This document shows, in pieces, positions 33,284 to 41,477 of a stretch of 64,000 bases of DNA; the stretch's first letter is position 1, and every line of letters starts with the position of its first letter. The position numbers and the translations under genes were made by a program. Under the pieces are notes generated by a model. It was given only the letters and a program-made list of their open reading frames with translations, was not told the origin of the DNA and made no database searches. The stretch spans positions 1 through 64,000 of the forward strand of contig QAMJ01000013.1 of the NCBI GenBank assembly GCA_003150355.1. The letters run 5' to 3'. The DNA is from Clostridiales bacterium (lineage in GTDB: Bacteria > Bacillota > Clostridia > Oscillospirales > Oscillospiraceae).

Positions 33284-34501
33284 TTATATGATGAGTCCGT
33301 ATTTGTCCTGAAGCGGGGCAAGCGCCTCGTCTGTCAGGCTGCCCTCGTACAGCGCGCGCCCCTGATAGACACGCAGCCCGGCCTCCAGCAGCTCCGCATC
33401 GCCGCTGACAAGGCACAGCGGCTTTCGCAGCATATACTGATAGTCCGCCAGCGCGTCAACGTCTGCCCAGTCGTTCAGCCCGAATGCGGCCATCGGCCAC
33501 TCGTCCGAGAGAGCTTCTTCTATCGCGGCCTCGGTGCTGCCGCCTGCCGTGATGACCGCGCCGTGCCCCGCATCCGTCGGGAGATACACGGCTTCCTTTT
33601 CCGTCGCCGCGGGGAGCAGGTCTGTAAACTCCGGTGCGGGGCGGTTATACGACGCGCCGTCGAGCGCCGCGCGCAGCGCGGCGATGTGTCCCTCGTCTGT
33701 GCCGCAGCAGCCGCCGAACACCGCGACCCCGGCCTTGAGCATTTCCGGTACGTATGATGCAAAGTGCTCCGGAGGGCAGTCGTACACGGTCTTTCCGCCG
33801 ACGACCTCGGGCATGCCAGCGTTCGGCTTTGCGATGAGCGGGATACGCGCGTAACGGTGCAGCCGCTGGAGCTGGAGCAGCATCTTGTCCGGACCGGTGG
33901 AGCAGTTGAGCCCGAAAGCGCTCACACCCATGCCCTGCATCACGGTCAGCGCCGCGGCCATGTCCGTGCCCGTCAGGCTCCTGCCGCTCTCGTCGCAGGT
34001 GAAGGTGACAAAGATAGGCTTGTCGCTCACACTACGCACTGCGAGCACTGCTGCGCGTGCGTCGGACAGGGTCATCATCGTCTCTATCACGAAGAGGTCG
34101 ACCCCCGCCTGCTCAAGCCCCGCGGCCTGCTCGGTGTATATATCCACAAGCTCCTCAAATGCGGCGTCTCCGAGCGGCGCGAGGAAGCGTCCTGTCGGCG
34201 CAATGTCACCCGCGACCCACGCGCGGCCGTCCGCCGCCTGCCTGGAGAGCGAGGCAAGCTCACGGTTCATCTGCGCCGTGCGGTTGAAAATCTTCCTGTC
34301 CTCAAGCTTCTGGCGGTTTGCGCCGAAAGTGGGGGAGTACAGGATCTTTGAGCCCGCTGCGACGTATGCGCGCTGAACTTCAAGGATGCTCTCCGGGTGC
34401 TCAAGCACCCACTGCTCGGCACTCATGTCGCCGGTGAAGCCGCGCTTCTGCAGCTGCGTACCGGTTGCGCCGTCAAGAATGATGGGAAAGCGCATTTCCA
34501 T
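33284..34501 (-). CDS. Homocysteine S-methyltransferase-family protein with C-terminal extension
   Basis: The 405-residue protein starts with a cobalamin-type homocysteine methyltransferase barrel (residues 1-285): LDGATGTQLQKRG at the N-terminus, the zinc ligand Cys in GLNCSTGPDKM near residue 204, and the Cys pair in FGGCCGTDEGHI near 270. All three zinc ligands are present. Residues 290-405 form an extra domain (ITAGGSTEAAIEEALSD, ADYQYMLRKPLCLVSGD) whose start recalls the pterin-binding region of MetH but is much shorter. It lies 26 bases after the corrinoid activator in the same leftward transcript, so a role as methyl acceptor enzyme for the corrinoid protein at 36648 is inferred. Confidence 0.85.
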   Translation of the reverse strand: MEMRFPIILDGATGTQLQKRGFTGDMSAEQWVLEHPESILEVQRAYVAAGSKILYSPTFGANRQKLEDRKIFNRTAQMNRELASLSRQAADGRAWVAGDIAPTGRFLAPLGDAAFEELVDIYTEQAAGLEQAGVDLFVIETMMTLSDARAAVLAVRSVSDKPIFVTFTCDESGRSLTGTDMAAALTVMQGMGVSAFGLNCSTGPDKMLLQLQRLHRYARIPLIAKPNAGMPEVVGGKTVYDCPPEHFASYVPEMLKAGVAVFGGCCGTDEGHIAALRAALDGASYNRPAPEFTDLLPAATEKEAVYLPTDAGHGAVITAGGSTEAAIEEALSDEWPMAAFGLNDWADVDALADYQYMLRKPLCLVSGDAELLEAGLRVYQGRALYEGSLTDEALAPLQDKYGLII

Positions 34502-34527
34502 TTTATTGTCCTCCGTGTATCAGTGTA

Positions 34528-36030
34528 TCAGAAAGTTAGATTATCCGTAAAAGCGTCAGCAAAATCGTCCCTGCCGGATAGCTCTATGTCCCGGCACTTT
34601 GCAGGGATGCTCCGCAGCCTTTCCCAGTTCGCGCCGTCAAGCGCGAGCATGGACGCGCCTGCAAGCGCGGTGTTGCCCATGACGCGGAGCTTGCCGAGAG
34701 TTCCCTTTGGAAGCATCCCTATCCGCACGGCGCTTTCGGGCTTGAGGTAATTCCCGAAGCCGCCCGCAATCTCCACGCTCTCAAGCTCATCCGCTGTGAT
34801 GTGCCGCTGCTCCAGCAGCACGCGGATGCCGCCAGCGACCGCGGCTTTGGCAAGCTGCAAATTACGCACGTCTGCTGCCGTGAGGGACACCTGCTGTGTC
34901 AGGTGGAACAGGCCGTTCCCGTTTTCGTCCCGCGTCAGGTAGCGCCGCATATGCTCCGGTGCTTCCTCCGGGGGGAGGAGCCGCCCGCCGGGGGCTATCA
35001 CTCCGTGCTCCAGCAGCACCGCCGCCAGATCGACAAGCCCGGAGCCGCACAGCCCGGCAGCTTCTCCGCCGCCAATCACGTCGAGCATGAAGCCGCGGTC
35101 ATAGACCGCATGGCTCACCGCCCCCGTGATGCCGGGCATGCCGCAGCTTATGCCCGCGCCCTCGAACGCAGGCCCCGAGGCCACGGCGCAGCAGAGGATG
35201 CCGCCGCTGCCGCCGAGCGCCATCTCGCCGTTCGTGCCTATATCGAGAAACAGCCGCTCCCCGGGGCGCTCCGCCATTCCAACGGCGAGTAGCCCCGCGG
35301 TGATGTCCCCGCCGACGTAGCCCGCCACACATGGCGCGAGACGCACGGGGATGCCGTCAAGCGCCGCGCCGAGTGTGTCTTCAAAAAGCATCTCGGGCTT
35401 GAACGGTGCGCGTGCGATGGAGCCGACCGGCCTGCCGTCAAAGATATGCTGCATGACCGTGTTACCAACGAGCACCAGCTCCCGCACCTCGGTTTTGCTG
35501 CGCCCGGCGTCACCGAGCGCCTGACGGAGTAGCTCCGTGATCTGCCCGCGGATGCACCGGGAAAGCTCCGCAAGGCCGTCCGGGTTTTCAAGCGTATACT
35601 GTATGCGGCTGATAACGTCCGCCCCATATGAAGCCTGACGGTTCCAGCCCTGCGCCTCGGCAAGGAGCTCACCGGACGCGCGGTCAAACAGCCGCAGCGC
35701 CGCAGTCGTCGTGCCGAGGTCGACCGCCGCGGCGAGTCCCGTACCGCCCGGCTGCGCTTTCGGCAGCGCGCCGGTGCTTGTGAGCACGATGCCGCCCGAG
35801 GTGATGGGCAGCTCGACCGTGTCGCCATCCTGCGGCATCGTCCTGCAGGCGAGGCGCATCACGCCGTTCACCGGCACGCGGCATTTGCCGCAGCGCCCTT
35901 TGCCGCCGCAGGCAGCGGGAATAGAGTACCCAGCGCGCCGAAGCGCGGAGAGCAGGTTCTCTCCCGGCTGCACAGAAGCTGCCGCGGCTCTGCCGCCCTG
36001 TATGATCTGAATGCTTGACACGCGCTTCAC
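34528..36030 (-). CDS. Corrinoid-protein reductive activator (2Fe-2S plus ASKHA/DUF4445)
   Basis: The 500-residue protein has an N-terminal ferredoxin-type domain with AACGGKGRCGKC and a fourth Cys in LACRT (residues 39-64), then an ASKHA ATPase-like region with AAVDLGTTTAALRLFD near residue 105 and FLDIGTNGEMALGG near 265, and a C-terminal ELESVEIAGGFGNYL. This is the architecture of RACE/RamA-like proteins that reduce inactive cob(II)alamin to cob(I)alamin with ATP. It is the upstream gene of the leftward transcript. The GTG at 36030 and a GTG at 36021 are both possible starts. The start region overlaps the rightward promoter at 36015-36043. Confidence 0.9.
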   Translation of the reverse strand: MKRVSSIQIIQGGRAAAASVQPGENLLSALRRAGYSIPAACGGKGRCGKCRVPVNGVMRLACRTMPQDGDTVELPITSGGIVLTSTGALPKAQPGGTGLAAAVDLGTTTAALRLFDRASGELLAEAQGWNRQASYGADVISRIQYTLENPDGLAELSRCIRGQITELLRQALGDAGRSKTEVRELVLVGNTVMQHIFDGRPVGSIARAPFKPEMLFEDTLGAALDGIPVRLAPCVAGYVGGDITAGLLAVGMAERPGERLFLDIGTNGEMALGGSGGILCCAVASGPAFEGAGISCGMPGITGAVSHAVYDRGFMLDVIGGGEAAGLCGSGLVDLAAVLLEHGVIAPGGRLLPPEEAPEHMRRYLTRDENGNGLFHLTQQVSLTAADVRNLQLAKAAVAGGIRVLLEQRHITADELESVEIAGGFGNYLKPESAVRIGMLPKGTLGKLRVMGNTALAGASMLALDGANWERLRSIPAKCRDIELSGRDDFADAFTDNLTF

Positions 36031-36043
36031 CCGCCAATATAAT
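36015..36043 (+). promoter_or_regulatory. Consensus rightward promoter for the DUF2284/corrinoid operon
   Basis: Perfect TTGACA and perfect TATAAT are separated by 17 bases. The -35 box lies inside the start of the minus-strand activator gene. It points toward, and its transcript runs through, the leftward promoter at 36066-36095. Confidence 0.8.
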
Positions 36044-36065
36044 AGAAGTCGTTAAGTTATTTTAC

Positions 36066-36095
36066 ATTTTACGCGGAAACCGATTTAACTGTCAA
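36066..36095 (-). promoter_or_regulatory. Leftward promoter for the activator/methyltransferase operon
   Basis: On the minus strand perfect TTGACA and TAAAAT are 18 bases apart. Transcription would start near 36059 and pass through the rightward promoter. Confidence 0.68.
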
Positions 36096-36107
36096 GAGGC
36101 ATTACGT

Positions 36108-36635
36108 ATGACGGAGCTGTTTACCCTGAGCCGGGAGCTTGGCTTCACTGCCGCTGCGCCGGTGAATATGTCCGCGCTGACCCCGCTGGAGGAGGTGCGC
36201 GCCATGTGCGAGGCCGACCGCTGCGGCAGGTACGGCAGAAGCTGGGCATGCCCGCCTGGCTGCGGGACTCTCGAGCATACGAGAGCGCGCATCGAGATGT
36301 ACTCGGAGGGCATCCTCGTGCAGAGCACGGCGGAGCTTGCGGATGAGTTTGACTATCAGGGCATAATGAGGCTCACCGAGGAGCATAAGCGCCGCTTTGC
36401 GGACTTTGCCCGTCAGGCGCGGCTCGTGTACCCGGACTGCCTGCCGCTCACTGCGGGGACGTGTACGCTGTGCAGGACCTGCACCTACCCCGACCGCCCC
36501 TGCCGCTACCCTAACCGGCGGCTGTCGTCGATGGAGGCCTACGGGCTCTTTGTCAGCGACGTCTGCACAAAGTCGGGGCTCAGCTATAATTACGGCCCGC
36601 GCACCCTGACCTTTACCTCATGTGTTCTTTATTGA
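36108..36635 (+). CDS. DUF2284 cysteine-rich metal-binding protein
   Basis: The 175-residue protein has the DUF2284 pattern: CEADRCGRYGRSWACPPGCG (residues 34-53) and CTLCRTCTYPDRPCRYP (about residues 121-137), twelve cysteines in all with CPP and CxxC groups that suggest iron-sulfur or zinc binding. These proteins often accompany corrinoid methyltransferase genes, but their role is not established. The ATG at 36108 gives the full domain. The next gene follows after 12 bases with a GGAGG site, so both share the promoter at 36015. Confidence 0.82.
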   Translation: MTELFTLSRELGFTAAAPVNMSALTPLEEVRAMCEADRCGRYGRSWACPPGCGTLEHTRARIEMYSEGILVQSTAELADEFDYQGIMRLTEEHKRRFADFARQARLVYPDCLPLTAGTCTLCRTCTYPDRPCRYPNRRLSSMEAYGLFVSDVCTKSGLSYNYGPRTLTFTSCVLY

Positions 36636-36647
36636 AGGAGGCACCTT

Positions 36648-38378
36648 ATGTCCACACCGAAAGAGATATTCCTCGAGCTCATCAAGCCAGACGGCCAGCC
36701 GGAGCGCCAGCTGAGGCAGTATGAGGCGCTGCATATGTGTCTGGACGATCCTATCAACACCTATCTGCGCGGCAACCGCAAGCGCGGCACGGTCAGCGTT
36801 GACCGGTGGGGGACGACCATCAGCTTCCCGCAGGACGCGCCCGGCCCCATGCCCGTGCACGGCGAGGGCGTGACAGTCTGCCCGGATATCACGCGCTGGA
36901 GAGAGACTGTCCATGCACCTGATCTTGACGCGGCCTGCGCTGCCGGGTGGGACGCCTGCCGAAAGCACGCCGCGCTCGCCGAAGCCGAGGGCAGGCTGCT
37001 TGCCGGGTTCATGGGCACGGGCATATTCGAGCAGTGCCATTTCCTCATGGGCTTTGAGGACACGCTTACAAACCTGTACGAGCACTCGGACGAGATGCAC
37101 GAGCTTATAGAGACCATCACCGAGTACCGCCTTGATTATGTCCGCCGCCTTATCGACGGGCTGAAGCCGGACGTTATTTTCTCGCATGACGACTGGGGCA
37201 CGAAGAATGCCCTGTTTATGAAGCCGGATATGTGGCGCGAGTTCTTCAAAGAACCCTACCGCCGCTTCTACGGCTATATCCGCTCCCGCGGTGTGATCGC
37301 CATCCACCATGCCGACTCATACCTTGTCCCGATAGTGGACGATATGGCGGAGATCGGTATCCAGGTCTGGCAGGGCACGCTCCCGGAAAATGACATCCCC
37401 GCACTCCAGCAGCACCTGAACGGCAGACTCACTCTCATGGGCGGCTTCGGCGCGGCTATCGACCGCGCGGATGCGCAGCCCGAGGAGATACTTGCCTACG
37501 CCCGCGATACGCTGCGCCGCTGCTGCCCCGGCGGGCACTTTATCCCCAGCATCACCTACGGTCTGCCGGGAACGGTGTTCAAGCATGTGGATCAGTACCT
37601 TGATCAGGCCGTGGACGAATATAACGCGCGCCTGCATGTCCCGGCGGTCATTCTTCCGCCGGTGCCGCGCCGCTCTGCCGAGAGCGCCAAGGCCGTGCCT
37701 GTGCAGAAAGCGGCGGAGACGGGCGAGCCGCTTGACCTCATGGGGCGCATCTCCGCGGCGCTCGAGCAGGGGCAGCAGAAGAAGCTGCTCGCGCTCTGCG
37801 ATGAGGCGCTTAAGGAGGGGTACGCCCCAGCGGCCATCCTCTCCGACGGGCTCATCCAGGGCATGAACCGGCTGGGTGATGCTTTCTCCGCAAACCGCGC
37901 CTTTGTTCCGGAAATGCTCATTGCTGCCCGCTGCATGAACGCTGTGATGGAGCGCTTAAAGCCGCTCATGGCCGGCGAGGGCAATGAGCCGGTAGGCCGC
38001 GCCTGTCTCGGCACTGTCAAGGGCGATATGCACGACATCGGCAAGAACCTTGTGAAGATAATGATGGAGGGCAGCGGCATAGAGGTCATCGACCTCGGTG
38101 TGGACACCTCGGCGGAGGAGTTCGTCGATACTGCCGTCGCAAACGACTGCGGCATCATCGCCTGCTCCTCGCTGCTGACGACGACTATGCAGGAGATGCG
38201 CCGCGTGGTCGAGCTTGTGAACGCGCGCGGCCTGCATGACCGGATCAAGATAATGATCGGCGGCGCGCCGATCACTCAGGGCTTCTGCGACGAGATCGGC
38301 GCGGACAGCTACACGCCCGACGCCGCTGCTGCCGCCCGCCGCGCGGTCGAGATACTCCGTGCGCAGCGCGCATCGTGA
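36648..38378 (+). CDS. Fused URO-D-type methyltransferase and corrinoid-binding protein (CmuA-like architecture)
   Basis: The 576-residue protein joins two modules that are usually separate. Residues 1-335 are a uroporphyrinogen-decarboxylase-type barrel as in MtaA/MtbA/CmuA methyltransferases (SHDDWGTKNALFMKPDMWRE near residue 179, then IAIHHADSYLVP, GGFGAAID and FIPSITYGLPG). After a linker (335-360) comes a helical cap (PAAILSDGLIQGMNRLGDAF) and a B12-binding domain with DMHDIGKNLV near residue 461, whose His can be the lower ligand of cobalt, and MIGGAPIT. CmuA of chloromethane users has this order. The HxC zinc motif of MtaA/MtbA reads HHAD here, so the zinc site may differ. Methyl donor is unknown. 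Confidence 0.87.
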   Translation: MSTPKEIFLELIKPDGQPERQLRQYEALHMCLDDPINTYLRGNRKRGTVSVDRWGTTISFPQDAPGPMPVHGEGVTVCPDITRWRETVHAPDLDAACAAGWDACRKHAALAEAEGRLLAGFMGTGIFEQCHFLMGFEDTLTNLYEHSDEMHELIETITEYRLDYVRRLIDGLKPDVIFSHDDWGTKNALFMKPDMWREFFKEPYRRFYGYIRSRGVIAIHHADSYLVPIVDDMAEIGIQVWQGTLPENDIPALQQHLNGRLTLMGGFGAAIDRADAQPEEILAYARDTLRRCCPGGHFIPSITYGLPGTVFKHVDQYLDQAVDEYNARLHVPAVILPPVPRRSAESAKAVPVQKAAETGEPLDLMGRISAALEQGQQKKLLALCDEALKEGYAPAAILSDGLIQGMNRLGDAFSANRAFVPEMLIAARCMNAVMERLKPLMAGEGNEPVGRACLGTVKGDMHDIGKNLVKIMMEGSGIEVIDLGVDTSAEEFVDTAVANDCGIIACSSLLTTTMQEMRRVVELVNARGLHDRIKIMIGGAPITQGFCDEIGADSYTPDAAAAARRAVEILRAQRAS

Positions 38379-38397
38379 AGAAACAGGAGGAGAAATT

Positions 38398-39159
38398 ATG
38401 AAGATAGCAGTTATAACCGGCGCGTCCGCCGGGATAGGCCGCGAGTTTGTCTACGCGGTGGACAAGTACGATACCTTTGATGAGATCTGGGTCATTGCCC
38501 GCCGGCGTGAGCGCCTTGAGGAGCTTGCCGCAAAGTGCCGCAATCCCATCCGATCCATCGCGCTTGACCTCTCTGACCTATGCAGCATCGATGAATATAA
38601 GGCGCTGCTCGAAAAGGAGCAGCCGCAGATAGGCATCCTCGTCAACGCCGCGGGCTGCGGCGTGTTCGGCCCCTTTGAGGAAAAGGAGCTTGACAAGCTC
38701 CTCGCGAGCGCGCGGCTCAACTCCCTTGCGCTCACGGCCATGTGCCATGTCAGTCTGCCGTATATGACCTCCGGCAGCAGCATCGTCAACATGGGCTCGA
38801 ACTCCGCGTGGCAGCCCGTGCCGTACCAGGCGGTGTACGGCGCGAGCAAGAGCTATGTCCTCAGCCTCTCCCGCGCGCTGTGGCGTGAGCTGCGCCCGAA
38901 AGGCATCCATGTCATGTGCGTCTGCCCCGGCTGGATAAAGACGGAGTTCCAGCAGGTCGCACAGCACGATAAGTATATCCACTATGTCGATAAGTGGTAC
39001 GGCCCGGACGAAGTCGCCGCGCAGGCCATGAAGGATCTCGGGAAGAAAAAGCTCGTCTCCATCCTCGGCCGCCCCGTGCGCCGTCAGGTGCGTCTCGTCA
39101 AGTTCCTGCCCGTGAAGCTCGTCATGAGCATCTGGTGCAAACAGCAGAACATAAAATAG
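38398..39159 (+). CDS. Short-chain dehydrogenase/reductase
   Basis: The 253-residue SDR has the classic motifs: nucleotide-binding TGASAGIGREF (residues 7-17), NAAG near residue 82, and active-site Ser with YQAVYGASK (YxxxK) near 142-150. The acid after strand 2 is replaced by ARRRERLEEL, which favours NADP(H). AGGAGG lies seven bases before the ATG, 19 bases after the corrinoid fusion gene, so it belongs to the same transcript. It could process the demethylated product of the corrinoid system, which is inference from position only. Confidence 0.85.
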   Translation: MKIAVITGASAGIGREFVYAVDKYDTFDEIWVIARRRERLEELAAKCRNPIRSIALDLSDLCSIDEYKALLEKEQPQIGILVNAAGCGVFGPFEEKELDKLLASARLNSLALTAMCHVSLPYMTSGSSIVNMGSNSAWQPVPYQAVYGASKSYVLSLSRALWRELRPKGIHVMCVCPGWIKTEFQQVAQHDKYIHYVDKWYGPDEVAAQAMKDLGKKKLVSILGRPVRRQVRLVKFLPVKLVMSIWCKQQNIK

Positions 39160-39165
39160 TTTTTT

Positions 39166-39330
39166 AAAGGCAGAACAGCACAATGCGTCCTCGGCAGCTG
39201 CCGGATAATTTGCACCCTGATTTAGTCACTTTTTCTTGAAATACACAAAGTATTCCTGCAAAAAAGTGCCGTCATCAGGACACAAATTCTCTCGGTATCT
39301 GCTCTCGGCACACTGTGCTGTTCTGCCTTT
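39166..39330. repeat. 165-bp element that folds into one long imperfect hairpin (MITE-like or structured RNA)
   Basis: The ends are 17-base perfect inverted repeats (AAAGGCAGAACAGCACA at 39166-39182, its complement at 39314-39330). Pairing continues inward: AATTTG with CAAATT, CCTGAT with ATCAGG, CACTTTTT with AAAAAGTG, and AATAC with GTATT around the apex near 39246. No open frame of note lies inside. It fills most of the gap between the SDR and the SpoU methyltransferase. Confidence 0.65.
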
Positions 39331-39472
39331 GCGCCTTGCCTCAATATATTTTGATGGTTTTGCCAAGATCATTTATAACCCAATATACTCTTGATTAATT
39401 CAAAAAGCTGTATTAATATAGAGCCTACTATAATAATTAAAATGGAATTAAAATGGGGAAGCAGGCTTTTCA
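39331..39472. other. AT-rich leader of the SpoU methyltransferase gene
   Basis: About 140 AT-rich bases. TATAAT at 39429-39434 lies 39 bases before the start codon, but I see no good -35 box at the usual distance. Confidence 0.4.
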
Positions 39473-40225
39473 ATGGACGCGGAACGCATAAGCTCGAGGA
39501 AAAACAAATATATCGCCCATCTGCGCGCACTCGCGTCGGATGCTGAGTACCGCTATGCCTGCGCGGAGTACCTCTGCGACGGAATGAAGCTGCTCGCCGA
39601 AGCGCTCGATAAGGGCGCGCGGGTGCAGTCGGTGCTGTGGAAGGACGCGGCGGAAGAGCTTCCGGGGCTCGATGGCGCGAAGCAGTACATCGCCCCGGCG
39701 GAGCTTTTCGATTACGCGTCCCCGATGAAGAACAGCCCCGGCCCGGTGTTCACGCTCGCAATGCCCGAGGGGCATAACGTGGAAATGCGCCGCGCCGTCC
39801 TGCTTGAAAACGTGCAGGACCCCGGCAATGTCGGCACTGTCATCCGCACGGCGGCGGCGCTGGGCTTTGACAGCGTGATCCTCTGCGGCGCGTGTGCGGA
39901 CGTCTACAGTCCCAAGACCGCCCGCGCCACAATGGGCGCCATTTTCCGGGAAAACATCGTCCGCATGGATATAGCCGCCGCCGCGGAATATATCCACAGC
40001 CGCGGCATGAAGCTTTACGGCGCGGCGCTCTCCGAGCGCGCGGCGGATATCCGCACGGCGGAGCTCAAAGATGCTGTCGTCGCCATCGGCAGCGAGGGCA
40101 GGGGACTGAGCGCGGAGCTTCTGAGCCTGTGCGACGGGGAGGTCATCATCCCCATGACGCCGGGCAGCGAATCCTTCAACGCCGCGATCGCCGCGGCGAT
40201 AGTCATGTGGGAGATCGTGAGATAA
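39473..40225 (+). CDS. SpoU/TrmH-family RNA 2'-O-methyltransferase
   Basis: The 250-residue protein has an N-terminal substrate-binding domain (residues 1-95, SSRKNKYIAHLRALA) and a SPOUT knot domain with the three SpoU motifs: ENVQDPGNVGTVIRTA near residue 110, AIGSEGRGLS near 204 and IPMTPGSESFNAAIAAAI near 225. It methylates rRNA or tRNA ribose. RlmB- or TsnR-like targets are both possible. It is followed 13 bases later by dprA. Confidence 0.9.
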   Translation: MDAERISSRKNKYIAHLRALASDAEYRYACAEYLCDGMKLLAEALDKGARVQSVLWKDAAEELPGLDGAKQYIAPAELFDYASPMKNSPGPVFTLAMPEGHNVEMRRAVLLENVQDPGNVGTVIRTAAALGFDSVILCGACADVYSPKTARATMGAIFRENIVRMDIAAAAEYIHSRGMKLYGAALSERAADIRTAELKDAVVAIGSEGRGLSAELLSLCDGEVIIPMTPGSESFNAAIAAAIVMWEIVR

Positions 40226-40238
40226 ACTGAGAGGGCAG

Positions 40239-41468
40239 GTGAGGCAGATGTCCGCAATAAAATACTGGCTGTGGCTGTCGAGCCTGACCAATGTGAGGCC
40301 GGCATCAAAGGCCGCGCTTATCGACCATTACGGCGACGCCGAGCGCGCGTGGTTCGCGCCCGAGGGCGAGTTCAGGACCGTGCCCGGCGTGAGCGCCAAC
40401 GACGCGGCAGTGCTCGAAGCACGGGACATGAGCGCCTGCGATAATATCCTCTCCGAGTGCGACCGGCAGGGGATAGATATCCTCACCATGCAGGACGCGC
40501 GCTATCCGCGCTGGCTCTGCAATACCTACGCTCCGCCGCCTGTGCTGTACGTCAAGGGTCGGCTCCCGAATGTGGACGAAACCCCTGCGATAGCGATCGT
40601 CGGTACACGCCGTGCAAGCCCGTACGGGCTCAAAATGGCGCGTACCCTCGCCTTTGAAATCGTCAAATGCGGCGGCATTATCGTCTCCGGGCTCACCGAG
40701 GGTGTTGACCGCGCCGCGGCGGAGGGCTGCCTGCTCGCAGGCGGCAGGTGCATCGGTGTTCTCGGTACGCCGCACGGCGAGGATAACCGCCTGCAAAGGG
40801 ACGTTGCCGCCACCGGCGCGCTCATAAGCGAGTACCCGCCCGGCACGGTCACGCAGAAGTTCTTCTTCCGCGACCGCAACCGCGTGAGCGCGGGGCTTTC
40901 TCAGGGCGTCGTCGTGGTCGAAGCACCGGAGCGCAGCGGAAGTCTCCTCTTTGCGCAGGAGGCGCTCGAGCAGGGGCGCGAGATATTCGCCGTCCCCGGC
41001 AATGCCGATGCCGAGAACAGCGTCGGCACCATCCGCCTCATCAAGGACGGGGCAAAGCCCGTGACAAGCGGCTGGGACGTTATGTGCGAGTTCGAAGCGC
41101 TGTTTCCGGACAAAATAGTGAAGCCGAGCGGGCGAGTCAGCGTCCCGGAGGAAGTGAAAAACGTACCGCCTGAGCGGACAAAACCTGCTGCAAAGCAGGA
41201 AAAAACACCGGTTTCGACAAAAAAAGAGATTGACAACAACATAACCAAAGGATATATTGACTTGTCAGAACAGCTCTCCCGATTAAATGAGGAGCAGCTG
41301 AAGATAATCACGGCCATCGGCGGTGAGCAGGCGCATATCGACGATGTGATCGAACGCACCGGTTTGGGCACGGCAAAGGTGCTCTCGCAGCTGACGGTGC
41401 TGGAGATCAAGGGCTACATCCGCCGCGTACCCGGGCGGAGAGTGAGCCTGAATACGGCAATGAAATGA
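40239..41468 (+). CDS. dprA: DNA-processing protein DprA
   Basis: The product of about 409 residues has the DprA Rossmann domain with AIVGTRRASPYGLKMA near residue 110, GGIIVSGLTEGVDRAA near 142-157 and FFFRDRNRVSAGLS near 208, an N-terminal SAM-like domain, and a C-terminal winged helix (residues 340-409). A charged low-complexity linker (about 300-340) joins them. DprA loads RecA onto incoming single-stranded DNA. The GTG at 40239 and the ATG at 40248 are both plausible starts. It lies nine bases before topA, the standard Firmicutes order. Confidence 0.93.
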   Translation: MRQMSAIKYWLWLSSLTNVRPASKAALIDHYGDAERAWFAPEGEFRTVPGVSANDAAVLEARDMSACDNILSECDRQGIDILTMQDARYPRWLCNTYAPPPVLYVKGRLPNVDETPAIAIVGTRRASPYGLKMARTLAFEIVKCGGIIVSGLTEGVDRAAAEGCLLAGGRCIGVLGTPHGEDNRLQRDVAATGALISEYPPGTVTQKFFFRDRNRVSAGLSQGVVVVEAPERSGSLLFAQEALEQGREIFAVPGNADAENSVGTIRLIKDGAKPVTSGWDVMCEFEALFPDKIVKPSGRVSVPEEVKNVPPERTKPAAKQEKTPVSTKKEIDNNITKGYIDLSEQLSRLNEEQLKIITAIGGEQAHIDDVIERTGLGTAKVLSQLTVLEIKGYIRRVPGRRVSLNTAMK

Positions 41469-41477
41469 GGATAGATA

